Assembly: GCA_005223375.1 (NCBI GenBank)
Contig: RXOD01003871.1
Location: 1-41,726 of the forward strand
Direction: 5' to 3'
Source: Amoebophrya sp. AT5.2
Lineage: Eukaryota > Sar > Dinophyceae > Syndiniales > Amoebophryaceae
Length of the DNA stretch: 41,726 nucleotides
Below are positions 39,501-41,726 of this stretch, in pieces. Numbering within the stretch: the first letter of the stretch is position 1; every line of letters begins with the position of its first letter. The notes beneath the pieces were generated by a model that worked only from the letters and a program-made list of their open reading frames with translations, did no database searches and was not told the DNA's origin. Position numbers and translations under genes: made by a program.

Positions 39501-41726
39501 CTCCGGCACCGACACCAACAAGCTCCTACAGCACCTCATCGTCGTCCTCGTCCTACGGTGGGTATGGAGGTTACCGGCGCCAGCTGCAGCTCGACACGAC
39601 CCCCACCGACGTCGGCTTCTCGTGCTCGCCGCCACAGTGCACGTTCACTTCGCAGACGGCGCCCACCTGCGCCTGCGGCAAGGACTTCGCAGCGTGTCCC
39701 TCCCCGGACGAGAAGATGGCCGAGATCAAGCAACTCATCGAGGAAACACTGCCGTGCAAGGCGTGTGAGCAGAACACAGTCGAGCCGCAGTGCACGTCAT
39801 TAACTGCGTTGCTGGGAAACGAAACGGAGAGCGACATGGTTGCGGCGTACTGTACCGACCACCACTTGGTTCTGTTCAGCCGCGGCATGCCCTTACATCC
39901 CCTGGGCGTCGCGGCGGTGCCGCGGGGTACTGGTGGCGCTTCAACAGATGGAAGTTCTTGCGTGGGGCGGTTTGCGGTACCGCAGTCGTACACGTTTAAG
40001 ATCCCGCTGCCGCACTTAACCAACGCGACCGACTTCGAGGCGGACGACGCAGCCGTCGACATCTCTACCACCAAAGCGGCACAACTGTCGGTGGACCGCG
40101 GCCCTGTCGGAGTGACCACGAAGGGAGTGCCGATCTACCCCGCCTTGGATGCGGAGAGCGGCTGCTTCGCGGTCGAGCAGTGCTCGCTGGGCGGGTGCGG
40201 TGGAAACATCGACAGCCGCACCGGCGCGTTCCGCTACCAGGGCGACCCGTTCGGCTGTCTTTACTCGAGAACCAATTTCACCGACGCGAAGGCGCAGGAC
40301 CCGCACTCATTGCAGCTCGGTTGGGCGTTGGACGGATTCCCCATTTTCGGGCGGTATGTCGACGACGGCGTCCTGGGCTACAACCTGCCGCTAGACGCGT
40401 GCGGCGGGCACGCGCACGAGCTCGCTGTACTCGCCGGCACGACGACGTCCACAAGTAGCGATCAGTACCACTACCACGCAGAAGTGGTAAAGAGGCGGAA
40501 AAACGCGCGCAGTGGGGGTAGCTCGTGTGCGATTTCAGACGAAACTGCGGGAGACGAGTACTACAGCTTCTTCTGGGCGCCGAAGTCCTGCTACAAGGGG
40601 AACGTGCTGAAAAAGCTCGACAAGTTCTACCGGGACGAAACGCAAAGAATCGCGCACTACGACAACGCTGTTGTGTCCGGTGGCGCGTTGGGCAGGTCCG
40701 ACGCGGGGTACCTCCGGCCCTGCTGCAACATGCAGTCGTTCTGGCGGCGGCCGGAGATTGCGCACCACCGCGGCGTGAACGAGCAGGTTGCTGTGACGCT
40801 GACCCCCGGTGCGGCGCCGGTGGTCGGCTACGCGTGCACGGCGATCGACAACACGGACTTGGGTCCGGCGACGGGGGGCGGACGGTACGAGAACATCACG
40901 GTCTCGTGCGAAAACCCGGTGCCCGGCGAGACTTTCACGGGTGTAATCGGGAACTTCACTTTCGCCGCGTTCGGGACGGTACTTGGGAGCTGCGTCGACA
41001 CCACAGCCGATCCGCTCTACGGGCAGTGCCGACAGGCGGCAGGAACTGCTACTGCAGGAGGAGCTGGTGCTGCTCCTCGCGCATCCTGCGCATTGAACGA
41101 CGCCGCGTGCACGACACCAATCGCGCCCCTCGTCGACCACTTGAATTCGGTTTGCGCGGGAAAAGTGAGCTGCAACTTCGACATCGGGGAGGGCTCGGTG
41201 CCGCGGCAGATGCTGGACGCGGTCACGAGTCGGTACGAGCCGTTTTTCGGAAAGTGTAGCGATAAGTTTGGTGCCCCGGCACTGAAAGTGCAGGCGGTGT
41301 GTATCGGGTACACGACGTCGACCTTTTTGAAGTCGTCCTTCGCGATGCAGGCGGCGGTATCGTCCGCTTGCGACACGACGGAGGAGATGATGGGCACCGA
41401 TCCGGTCTGTCTCGCCTTCAAGAACGCGCTGGCGGGTGGGTTGTGCTCTACGATTCAGCAGTCCGGCCAACCGGATCTGGATTGTCTGAACGTGAATCTC
41501 ACGTCAATCGCGGTGCAGAACGCGACGCGACGAAGGCAGCTGATGTTTGGGGACGACGACAACCTGCTGGACGACGTTGACGTGAATTTCCTGACTTCTT
41601 CGACAGGCGCGGGGGCGAAGAGCGTGATTGAGCAGTTTTCGCAGACAGCGGTCGCCGCGGTGCACCTGCGGCAGGCGGCGGCGTCAAAGGAGGCCGCGTC
41701 CATGTACCAAGCGCGCCGGCTCGCCG
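21584..41726 (+). CDS. Giant modular extracellular glycoprotein, over 6,700 residues (3' partial)
   Basis: One frame (codons starting at 21584 + 3n) is open from the stop at 21575-21577 to the window end, with no intron required. ATG 21584 has A at -3 but is not proven as the start. Residues 1-450 are Arg/Lys-rich and unrecognised. A hydrophobic segment follows at about 451-475, then a Cys-patterned ectodomain dense in N-x-S/T sequons. About 26 modules end in G-x-Y-x-[VLI]-C-[WYN] followed by a strand such as GYLHFEGPRF or FDVRGP. Bases 23030-33340 form four diverged super-repeats. Beyond them come shorter modules opening with patterns like CVLGEQC, CRIGQDC and CELGEEC, then two Pro/Ala linkers, a YHYH domain and a SUEL lectin domain. 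Several RR(L/Q) sites may be cleaved. I infer a cell-surface or secreted adhesin-like protein; ligand and role are unknown. Confidence 0.85.
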   Translation, partial: MYCVRPTFTEQATSTAKSHDELRFFLCQGLGHVEHIAGWSPSESSTVRRRREATLRAVDETEAGARPLPASGRAHAAKIFHSARFAKQKTQKAGRRRRVAVGSDPNRMLLGTRKATGRRPIAYPTASHASRATWREKDAVIARSGSTTKARPHASCERRIIRNRGDIVHDRSAGASSRPVKLRKGLVCRRERDWMAIRKENKKWRPLADNGDAHQRPRRRFRLRIKTYHAEETRSHMQKEYQEQAEPHRTCQWTGAPRVPRKLSFSSQCSRPRRGDGGRLAHYNSTMFESETRSCSTKRCWSSCALVGATAENQTFAERIKLGGSSSFFEIDRRREDRLRHLRRAKHLNARAASRNDRCGSKRMLQQRPPGRTRRKGESRKSSRGLQLHLPAVAAGKQAVDLGGLDRVPRARPVVSKNAVAASGDVVTNLLPRICWRRRSRPKTKSSSSKAAWSSATCFLRAAVLLVTHCCFGHAGSPVQENLLYTCSPHDDTCVLTGIGSESAVLRLFKGYNHCTRGDDGGQAIPPIALSQNGSDCASWSYNKSLFNPGDGYTLCDCTITSGAAGAEVETCDRVVGLLHFEGTEPHAHAPAASTLPSASSSPSPSTTLTCNQTVGKMLPSSSSSSTSTSGGTTSNCTILLENAALAGTNLQFDDPTNGSALVAPLHFDFSTLPSDRYPELASYAAYPATTTAAGANSWLAVVSGTSCGAATSPSSFYNERRLDAFCTDKTAADTESSYNASELFAGASAPSSSPFVLKTSSSFRDGSHVVAADGLPPAIDVSDFAPGQYVLCAKGYSGAGYELERFAVQGVKTSGTGSLTAISTVAADGVGSVNRNEPFHLEIPGHGFEAIADHLFATDALWIQAKPCDDEQPVSSQLRVDAGADPTLTTLVGRYPLTASSSSGGPGDAGFVSHAGTVVENSLLNFTSLQIPFAGSYHVCYKNTLAPTGLIGSNINYDHNCSASVGVFDARFEGSLKPIGVVESVPPPPGNNVTSWFVEFPSSPAAATSSAESAMAKWRFSDCAPYQTVEIRFLYNFNVSSPAYDSSSSSASSGSNITATVVYGQAFLNGFALNTTSNFVIPVSSDASPGATATSNESNTTSGSSSLSSGNSGTQQDPTAILVPFTQFNATENQYTDWVTIPGSHANVGTRNVYEIRPISGLSGTTSSLEGVQLFEIEVRVVSFSGNGTVLGSGPSGEATPTDDSPNNVTASSAGSTAASTPITLLSFDVRGPRGVSVHVAGEPAAAFVTAGNHSHAAGAPHPPLFFDAAKTFNLNVSFVGFDVASDEILVAHDCDNIDSYLHVDGGFLTSMADAEWRNVSSSVEFASVALSRGERSYEVCWKSASSSTSAGATTTSSKYELIGNFTVTGKPSVEIVTCVSTPDVESCILSSLAFEKDLYTKKKLPAFSGAAVPEGGLIRIFDGALADCNANATQNLVTKNQSEVFPFPLVVGGGGSCNDMAGFTATPAHKVYGSSIPANDWTKTAVAAGRTTAASSSSSLSLAVLANGNDEWLPFRAQKGYLAHVRCTDQVVENGFVCERADPANSVTACASMCQQNNKCRGFDYSFSTAEASARCRLFSRFGPSLQEDTARVFYVRRQKPVPVGGVFTICGCSQASSAPCAGMDDFWVTKGYLHIEGPRFGGGSEDGSSHTTRFSTYAGGEALEGTFVKNRALPPGAAGEVIHSAEAAIGALSPGNVPLAKCVKEQPHAFFVPASSVRSSESGTALGPYDGDDNATNFSSSMNGTNGTNGSNATGRWMNFSNRTSYLDEEDDRNATVVTSAAAAMFLPRAGSLSCRVEVDLQGTNIKTAGNLLLVSRDSRVVQDGRICLVSAAANNVEKYGAVEADFNGTEYASSVLSSLQAADTCPANTPNFLALPPFGNAVTASLAPSFWMSPKKVSVFDSNDVSDTNSYAGAVFLLSDLNYTLVDGVSVNFTSSATLEAGAYSVCAEGFSGQYYVVQNLDVDGINAASLDYTVSTASPKIAETFAINIQGGGLDGAKFSSEGRFWLEAANQSCSSNEEFFATDQARDFTEASVGGSNDTASAATSTSATPTKYSVQELYVDPSDPSRRSVLGRQYLLAAALGSSSNSSYVRYENLKIEFAGKYKLCWESAFSEPFKNDTYTLLEFDVRGPLRVDFFAPSGSAAASHNSFEVGSTLTVTAANAKNPSLLDMRLTFYDYDAASDEFLITPDCRYPGGVQPYVFSATAVTNSVPQPLLEPKTAAIFWDKISIDKGFAETASLTEYSLCYKLSQHGVFTTLAKFNVTNVVYTNAQAESTFVNALSFPDTLTSSQVTALKTAVANAVHETACGPLVASGVFGSVANCTGGGEGGVSTTSVTTWSSRRLLAEAAAARGRGAGKKKKPAYDLYYDEDFAYGPQRGELAEEQEMERSSVSSSLRFLGTSSASATTVFTIIAPAATASSVLATFQAAASGPNATLSASAVETNVATLVLQDATVLTFLSAANLTVSSTVQIATVLQDIADSQQLAGSQVNVQTCSADETSCVLHQLSFEKAVYSVSGLSAFGSTKDRGLWAVVPGQQVCGGFSPMNLMDANSTSEVTAITVGPKPCTVWDFATSAPGWSAATSFSPGAIYTICNCQVGTCGTLADFKEFRGYLHFEGPRFLTPGAASSSASASSNDTASTSTTSTAANDTTAYASYTLAGGSLLTDSINANNYAFSNVYADGTVGAAAKTVCQNTADLENSLEGIANDCRVDDLYVQGTNLDATTLSLVPVAMLTHNNTRCAATVNTFFSADVYGFCAADFGVGAAFDPGLTSLSLAGNGTQVAANWGFNGSEWDDSLYGGAWLFHQNYTVMQQLLPVSIHYGTVAGIYALCLTGQSGNNYVVRHLEIEGVNNATIVPAAHKPRTRETFKVEVDGYGLTAAMAEANLWLESTTLTTVCGSNHTGEFDADSTALSLDSTDPNRVRVLGREYLKAYFKPALSSTYKLVFEDIALVYAGEYRVCWENPFAFQGNDTATAYAGAYDAWELTKVDVRGVHLVELFAPTGSVAPAASNYPTINSALPAVKAGLETKVDIDITTHFYDYGGMDDEFLITEDCHHVGTYLTSLLTHAQISEYNATHVFWSNVELPRSSTRKNQNYYEVCYKLNDLSLSSGSAVYEVVLRFNTTGPSVEVQTCLITEPHCLLRSWTFGGELGDKYDLADFQNRTSPTQGLVLLLDGKQTCGKMPLNSTGGEIAQTDMMFGKTPILVGPSKCSLWDYSGVKYDSAKQLVAGGIYTMCNCVPDTHNDCTNVQNYDRDRGFLHFEGVRFLDETFTSTFHPNGTYNKDMRISDDLFGDADHTGELQDKNYALSYDAGMHLYFDGTNVGSAALSFCNNTEALSPLSDVGKEFLATGSSTVNQCIIDDLLLQGTNLYEERLTLVARGLLTESETRCPQAAASNWYASGVYGFCDPLSDSYNASLVPNPFVNANSGYEAVVAEFGSAAIDIVANDTTFGDASFPDSKHLGRVYLENQNYTLTHSLINYRINTTTEAGQYALCVEGWSGTNYVARFLTINGVNAGAIKPFGTYGTTKPRITEDFHLEIYGYGLSVNHTEKHVWIEHSSFSCRIANATDDDQPAQGGPYQESEEAFTRDPDDDTNTRIFGRLFIGKYYDAGSSDGTKLVFKNVDVHLAGEYHICWENPFEKTRSTGLGLQQEAYYSGSTTTTTTVGPTSSTAGSSENDTNETSSGTTSSSGSSTSDTDSGASNSTDNSTDPGVYYPSSWPLFKIDIRGPKKVYYVFPSKYAQNWESVSTTTDNTTTDDGTTAHPEGFLDTANLPVAEQKQLLLDDLSFLNVDTAVYQTNPNNATTIGDAVTLFAHEKFDIIVTFHLWDYFCCGTNIYTPLAYSDSLLLANDCHDTSSFKFDPVLTQKPDLKIFYRDTDATAKSSGMLTWNGVTLDRGRPFEFCYFTLEGPYATIPNNNIGWTVFDNLNVVGPNLLYVEGMTKMLDAGGYYVSAVSGPTTSYPGADVQNGETPDAYVGPPGVYVNLKGYKMDGAYGLSNLTNAGYSDSTGALELVQPFTGTYAVGKPPKLMFILHDYAGTHVDYQLLDCNTAVKRMFYYRVEAEDGPGDVNGTNGTSGGGGAGGSSSGGGATTLAPGATDSNGTNNTNTSLPYVDPYDFFLYKTEERGPLRIFFSSMEDAVHINATDYVFENQIIELGSYYQVCWQLTDGNWWSFWDNLPVQGPYNYTLTGVLMGHPMRLDFGVLYVPSNVFPATTSVIYPPAVNVSLCDMDVTAIEPYGLRMSSIDNTRWLYQVTATDSGLQRVCWNGWTYTYVIIVGPEPSGEYFCTKGSEPCTFSLVGTYLEMFTSRLGLFQDPSCSNVSTTASLEDWRNLAVWRDNSNQTKADISNFPGPFAFSQMTRGDLPFAFNVLDPPYGHKIHGKFYVCLDALSVWVAAGTLNLYGFAYQDFRETWRCSSGEVCPFDMRRMGTQDPATTLNLTLSEQLTDENGTVSYVEKYVYPIVNRTVDIMDVRKGNTFYVKTCGSVFCYELGIIVETTGPTAFLEVECVLGRPCYALDDAAQKKLIGKGMDLATDKIGLIPGTDWGQCGDVVAPLYVVNFGDLFKDPPAMGFGGYYSICYCLSKEFDCADPSQFTSWIGYLRMKGPNQITHAKCVLGEQCAVDLGPGTGMDESVQSILLRKQGTPCNSWTHSLSIFDDVDSFGLETRARAREKEFTSDAEKKAYYDDPHNQNLFYKPPASDPTKTKAGDNFSVFDLGVPNHGIVYSPLNIPPPFADAVKLKQSPLLPPRPPQLGARQVPTTLLPRHQPSTPTQAYKNYNDGSRGGIGSPGSPGAGEPAPAAPLQTDSWQSVTGPYTDIGDLGVTTPDTARRLSTDVVGDHLQGQIQKRGLEHEDSYTPFIGNYLADDGWRYDSKTTLGMALARADALTFKVDICWAPTAITTQEYGFLTGTLEFVGPHLSAIHTCIAGYDCVIKDLTGNWLSNLTIKSENDTMLEDAALGGITSTTEAPTTGALVDTSADGGSENDTNDTNSSTNVSLLDPSSLFFPPAEQVVQPKLATQKNLLYICDRNNSNVGDNWHDAYADQGIGIYEFGFSSPYGIGVHRLCWEGAQTELPHAMAHQHRENQKNLGYAARFQPPEVVLAGELFIQGPRVVHPEDLGYGQTAPRASNLAIERKQMIVCRIGQDCEVNISFLKYETPEEAALPISEKPQKPEFQQYLFLREKSCRPVGNATEVNPTIVQSKTVVNGTGVFYLPRIEYLYPGSHYVLCWGLLEISRVLLEGPLQSEANTCELGEECIINLVGDGYPIFPVGSYIALIEHERSCSNLTQNFEQELQRTEPNQLAIAAQQDAALAAGVDSSAYIVDPVDLDVQMRGFFQPEQILSAAASPSGTSGTDLYHLDGASAAVLLSQAASITNVDASATKAPALGTSENQALVAGGAASSSGALAAPLPAASSSSAVPAPVPTSGLGVLGSSASGSAPAPQNMASSSAQPAPAPQPASQPQIIQPTPQPYVAPTPAPQPQYTAPAPAPMSYSAPAPAPSGGYGGYYLRRQLRSRFLQQTLTNKDISTSDGTVFRMAGFDSIPTSSLANIDIPWQRLPQFTKVSYAACCAVADATRFAYYRNFTFGELTSGSAGKYRLCYDKGFQDFGTLVVRGPFNDHFFKCHHGLCPMKIRGQNLDAFASKQFSTFSLIKDESDFEKSKDVKGLPYRDVARQSPCSSISLVSRKKFEANLADSTFLRGPSTEIEDADGLPKIFKSWTTAEFEFSVLLQPEQVPLGLYQICWNDIFIGRLEVLGALYASDHNCTLSYDCMLLREQKVGGTIKILEKKAVGSFDLQFAGSPQLPIALYSSSAHAEQGVCAYKGKFLGDISAIERTHLGAHGAVTCRDLGNVHPPLVFDSSKMLAPTSTSTSTTTSAPPRYDGSSAGGPEVASSSVNALPPPTTLAPPTASGTGPAPRPAVTTSPMPMPMPATSAPAPASGSTYSAPSPAPVASPAPMSYSAPAPTPTSSYSTSSSSSSYGGYGGYRRQLQLDTTPTDVGFSCSPPQCTFTSQTAPTCACGKDFAACPSPDEKMAEIKQLIEETLPCKACEQNTVEPQCTSLTALLGNETESDMVAAYCTDHHLVLFSRGMPLHPLGVAAVPRGTGGASTDGSSCVGRFAVPQSYTFKIPLPHLTNATDFEADDAAVDISTTKAAQLSVDRGPVGVTTKGVPIYPALDAESGCFAVEQCSLGGCGGNIDSRTGAFRYQGDPFGCLYSRTNFTDAKAQDPHSLQLGWALDGFPIFGRYVDDGVLGYNLPLDACGGHAHELAVLAGTTTSTSSDQYHYHAEVVKRRKNARSGGSSCAISDETAGDEYYSFFWAPKSCYKGNVLKKLDKFYRDETQRIAHYDNAVVSGGALGRSDAGYLRPCCNMQSFWRRPEIAHHRGVNEQVAVTLTPGAAPVVGYACTAIDNTDLGPATGGGRYENITVSCENPVPGETFTGVIGNFTFAAFGTVLGSCVDTTADPLYGQCRQAAGTATAGGAGAAPRASCALNDAACTTPIAPLVDHLNSVCAGKVSCNFDIGEGSVPRQMLDAVTSRYEPFFGKCSDKFGAPALKVQAVCIGYTTSTFLKSSFAMQAAVSSACDTTEEMMGTDPVCLAFKNALAGGLCSTIQQSGQPDLDCLNVNLTSIAVQNATRRRQLMFGDDDNLLDDVDVNFLTSSTGAGAKSVIEQFSQTAVAAVHLRQAAASKEAASMYQARRLA
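22934..23005 (+). other. Hydrophobic segment of the giant protein (signal anchor or internal signal)
   Basis: About 24 residues (AAWSSATCFLRAAVLLVTHC and following) are flanked upstream by a Lys/Arg/Ser-rich stretch and downstream by the first cysteine module. With about 450 basic residues before it, it would act as a signal anchor. If the true start lies later (the nearest in-frame ATG is at 22673), it would be nearer the N-terminus. Confidence 0.6.
23030..25699 (+). repeat. Super-repeat 1 of the giant ectodomain
   Basis: It opens with YTCSPHDDTCVLTG. In order it has YTLCDC...GLLHFEGTEP, LAGTNLQFD, PGQYVLCAKGYSG, FHLEIPGHGFE, AGSYHVCYK, FDVRGPRGV, VGFDVASDEILVAHDC and SYEVCWK. This is the same block order as super-repeats 2-4, with diverged sequence. 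Confidence 0.75.
25703..28402 (+). repeat. Super-repeat 2 of the giant ectodomain
   Basis: It opens with SVEIVTC. Blocks are FTICGC...GYLHIEGPRF, VDLQGTNI, AGAYSVCAEGFSG, FAINIQGGGL, FAGKYKLCWESAF, FDVRGPLRVDFFAPSGS, TFYDYDAASDEFLITPDC and EYSLCYKL. It is the only copy that carries an inserted PAN/Apple-like segment (26162-26388). Confidence 0.8.
26162..26388 (+). other. PAN/Apple-like segment within the giant protein
   Basis: About 75 residues have the pattern C-x(11)-C, then ACASMCQQNNKCRGFDYSF and a late CRLFSRFG, which fits the PAN/Apple fold (C-x3-C ... C-x-GF-x-Y ... C-x-LF). Such domains bind proteins or carbohydrates. The match is by eye. Confidence 0.5.
28403..29068 (+). other. Insert between super-repeats 2 and 3, with an RRLLAE site
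   Basis: About 220 residues do not follow the super-repeat plan. An Ala/Thr/Val-rich part (LTSSQVTALKTAVANAV) is followed by SSRRLLAE (28622-28639), a Lys run (GKKKKP), an acidic Tyr-rich patch (YDLYYDEDF) and a Val/Thr/Ala-rich part of strand character. Two strand-rich halves around an RRLL site resemble SEA-like modules I associate with protist surface proteins; that is an impression, not a match. Confidence 0.4.
29069..30982 (+). repeat. Super-repeat 3 of the giant ectodomain
   Basis: It opens with VNVQTCSADETSC. Blocks are YTICNC...GYLHFEGPRF, VDDLYVQGTNL, VYGFC, AGIYALCLTGQSGNNYVVR, FKVEVDGYGL, AGEYRVCWENPF, VDVRGVHLVELFAPTGS, HFYDYGGMDDEFLITEDC and YYEVCYKL. It is the shortest copy and closest in sequence to copy 4. 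Confidence 0.85.
30986..33340 (+). repeat. Super-repeat 4 of the giant ectodomain
   Basis: It opens with SVEVQTCLITEPHC. Blocks are YTMCNC...GFLHFEGVRF, IDDLLLQGTNL, VYGFC, AGQYALCVEGWSGTNYVAR, FHLEIYGYGL, AGEYHICWENPF, a Thr/Ser/Asn linker, FKIDIRGPKKV, then a modified final block with an extra Cys pair (WDYFCCG) and FEFCYF. Confidence 0.85.
37660..38155 (+). other. First Ala/Pro/Ser linker ending GGYGGYY-LRRQL
   Basis: A low-complexity Ala/Ser then Ala/Pro/Gln run (APAPAPMSYSAPAPAP) ends in GGYGGYY followed by RRQL at 38144-38155. It separates the cysteine modules from the next globular part and is matched by a second linker at about 39190-39586. Confidence 0.7.
39190..39586 (+). other. 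Second Thr/Pro/Ser linker ending GGYGGY-RRQL
   Basis: A Thr/Ser/Pro/Ala run that again includes MSYSAPAP ends in YGGYGGY immediately followed by RRQL at 39575-39586. It repeats the design of the first linker and leads into a short Cys-rich stretch before the YHYH domain. Confidence 0.7.
40109..40486 (+). other. YHYH domain of the giant protein
   Basis: The segment has the family's features in order: GVTTKGVPIYPAL, an ECG-like CGGNIDSRTGAFRYQ, HSLQLGWALDGFPIFGRY, LDACGGHAHEL and finally QYHYHAE. The YHYH family (Pfam YHYH) is found in secreted proteins of bacteria and eukaryotes; its biochemical role is not established, though the conserved His/Tyr/Cys residues suggest metal binding. Confidence 0.85.
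40886..41302 (+). other. SUEL-type galactose/rhamnose-binding lectin domain
   Basis: About 139 residues: ENITVSCENPVPGETFTGVI, then FAAFGTVLGSC, a variable loop, LNSVCAGKVSCNFDIGEG and FFGKCSDKFGAPALKVQAVC. This matches the SUEL/Gal_Lectin order (L-x-C-x2-G ... A-x-FG ... C ... V-x3-C-x-G-x2-C-x-V ... F-x-DPC ... K-x-L-x-V-x-Y-x-C), although the usual DPC is replaced by GKC. It would bind carbohydrate outside the cell. Confidence 0.7.

Noticed and set aside
1..41726. tRNA, rRNA, spliceosomal RNA, dinoflagellate spliced-leader genes, and CRISPR arrays
   Set aside because: I looked for their characteristic conserved sequences and repeat-spacer patterns on both strands and saw none. Short or diverged RNA genes could be missed without a covariance search.

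Overview
The window looks like nuclear DNA of a protist eukaryote. The genes are GC-rich and separated by more AT-rich spacers of 0.3-1.5 kb. At least three genes contain GT...AG introns of about 120-230 bases, and the large proteins have alveolate-style repeat architectures. All nine genes I can support lie on the + strand. Single-direction packing, few short introns, secreted low-complexity proteins and a giant cysteine-patterned surface protein fit a dinoflagellate-lineage alveolate, possibly a parasitic syndinian such as Amoebophrya. This placement is inference; I saw no rRNA, tRNA or spliced-leader gene that would prove it.

Layout. 1-926: 3' end of a multi-pass membrane protein. 2210-5213: two-exon gene for a large Ser/Ala/Glu-rich protein with a signal sequence. 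6415-7437 and 8900-9706: two secreted, acidic, low-complexity proteins. 10914-11837: unknown Ser/Gly-rich protein. 11891-16780: a protein of about 1,550 residues with a BTB-BACK front end. 17329-18375: two-exon gene for an EEF1AKMT1/Efm5-type lysine methyltransferase, the firmest functional call. 19087-20550: two-exon gene with a region resembling the KEN ribonuclease domain of IRE1/RNase L, and an apparent +1 frame break. 21584 to the window end: one uninterrupted frame of more than 20 kb encoding over 6,700 residues of a giant membrane-anchored or secreted glycoprotein.

The giant gene covers half the window. A basic N-terminal region of about 450 residues and one hydrophobic segment precede the ectodomain. 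The ectodomain is built from about 26 cysteine modules ending in G-x-Y-x-[VLI]-C-[WYN] followed by a G-x-L-x-[VF]-x-G-P type strand. Its first half is a fourfold super-repeat; its second half holds shorter C-x(2,3)-G-x2-C modules, Pro/Ala linkers, several RR(L/Q)-type basic sites, a YHYH domain and a SUEL-type galactose/rhamnose-binding lectin domain. The gene is still open at the window edge.

Other signals: two copies of a dispersed repeat with a 93-nt core (91/93 identical) lie in consecutive intergenic spacers. There are perfect 20- and 22-bp palindromes near two gene ends, and a 25-bp inverted repeat inside the coding sequence of the second gene. Apart from the methyltransferase, BTB-BACK, YHYH and SUEL regions, most products here are not recognisable by eye.
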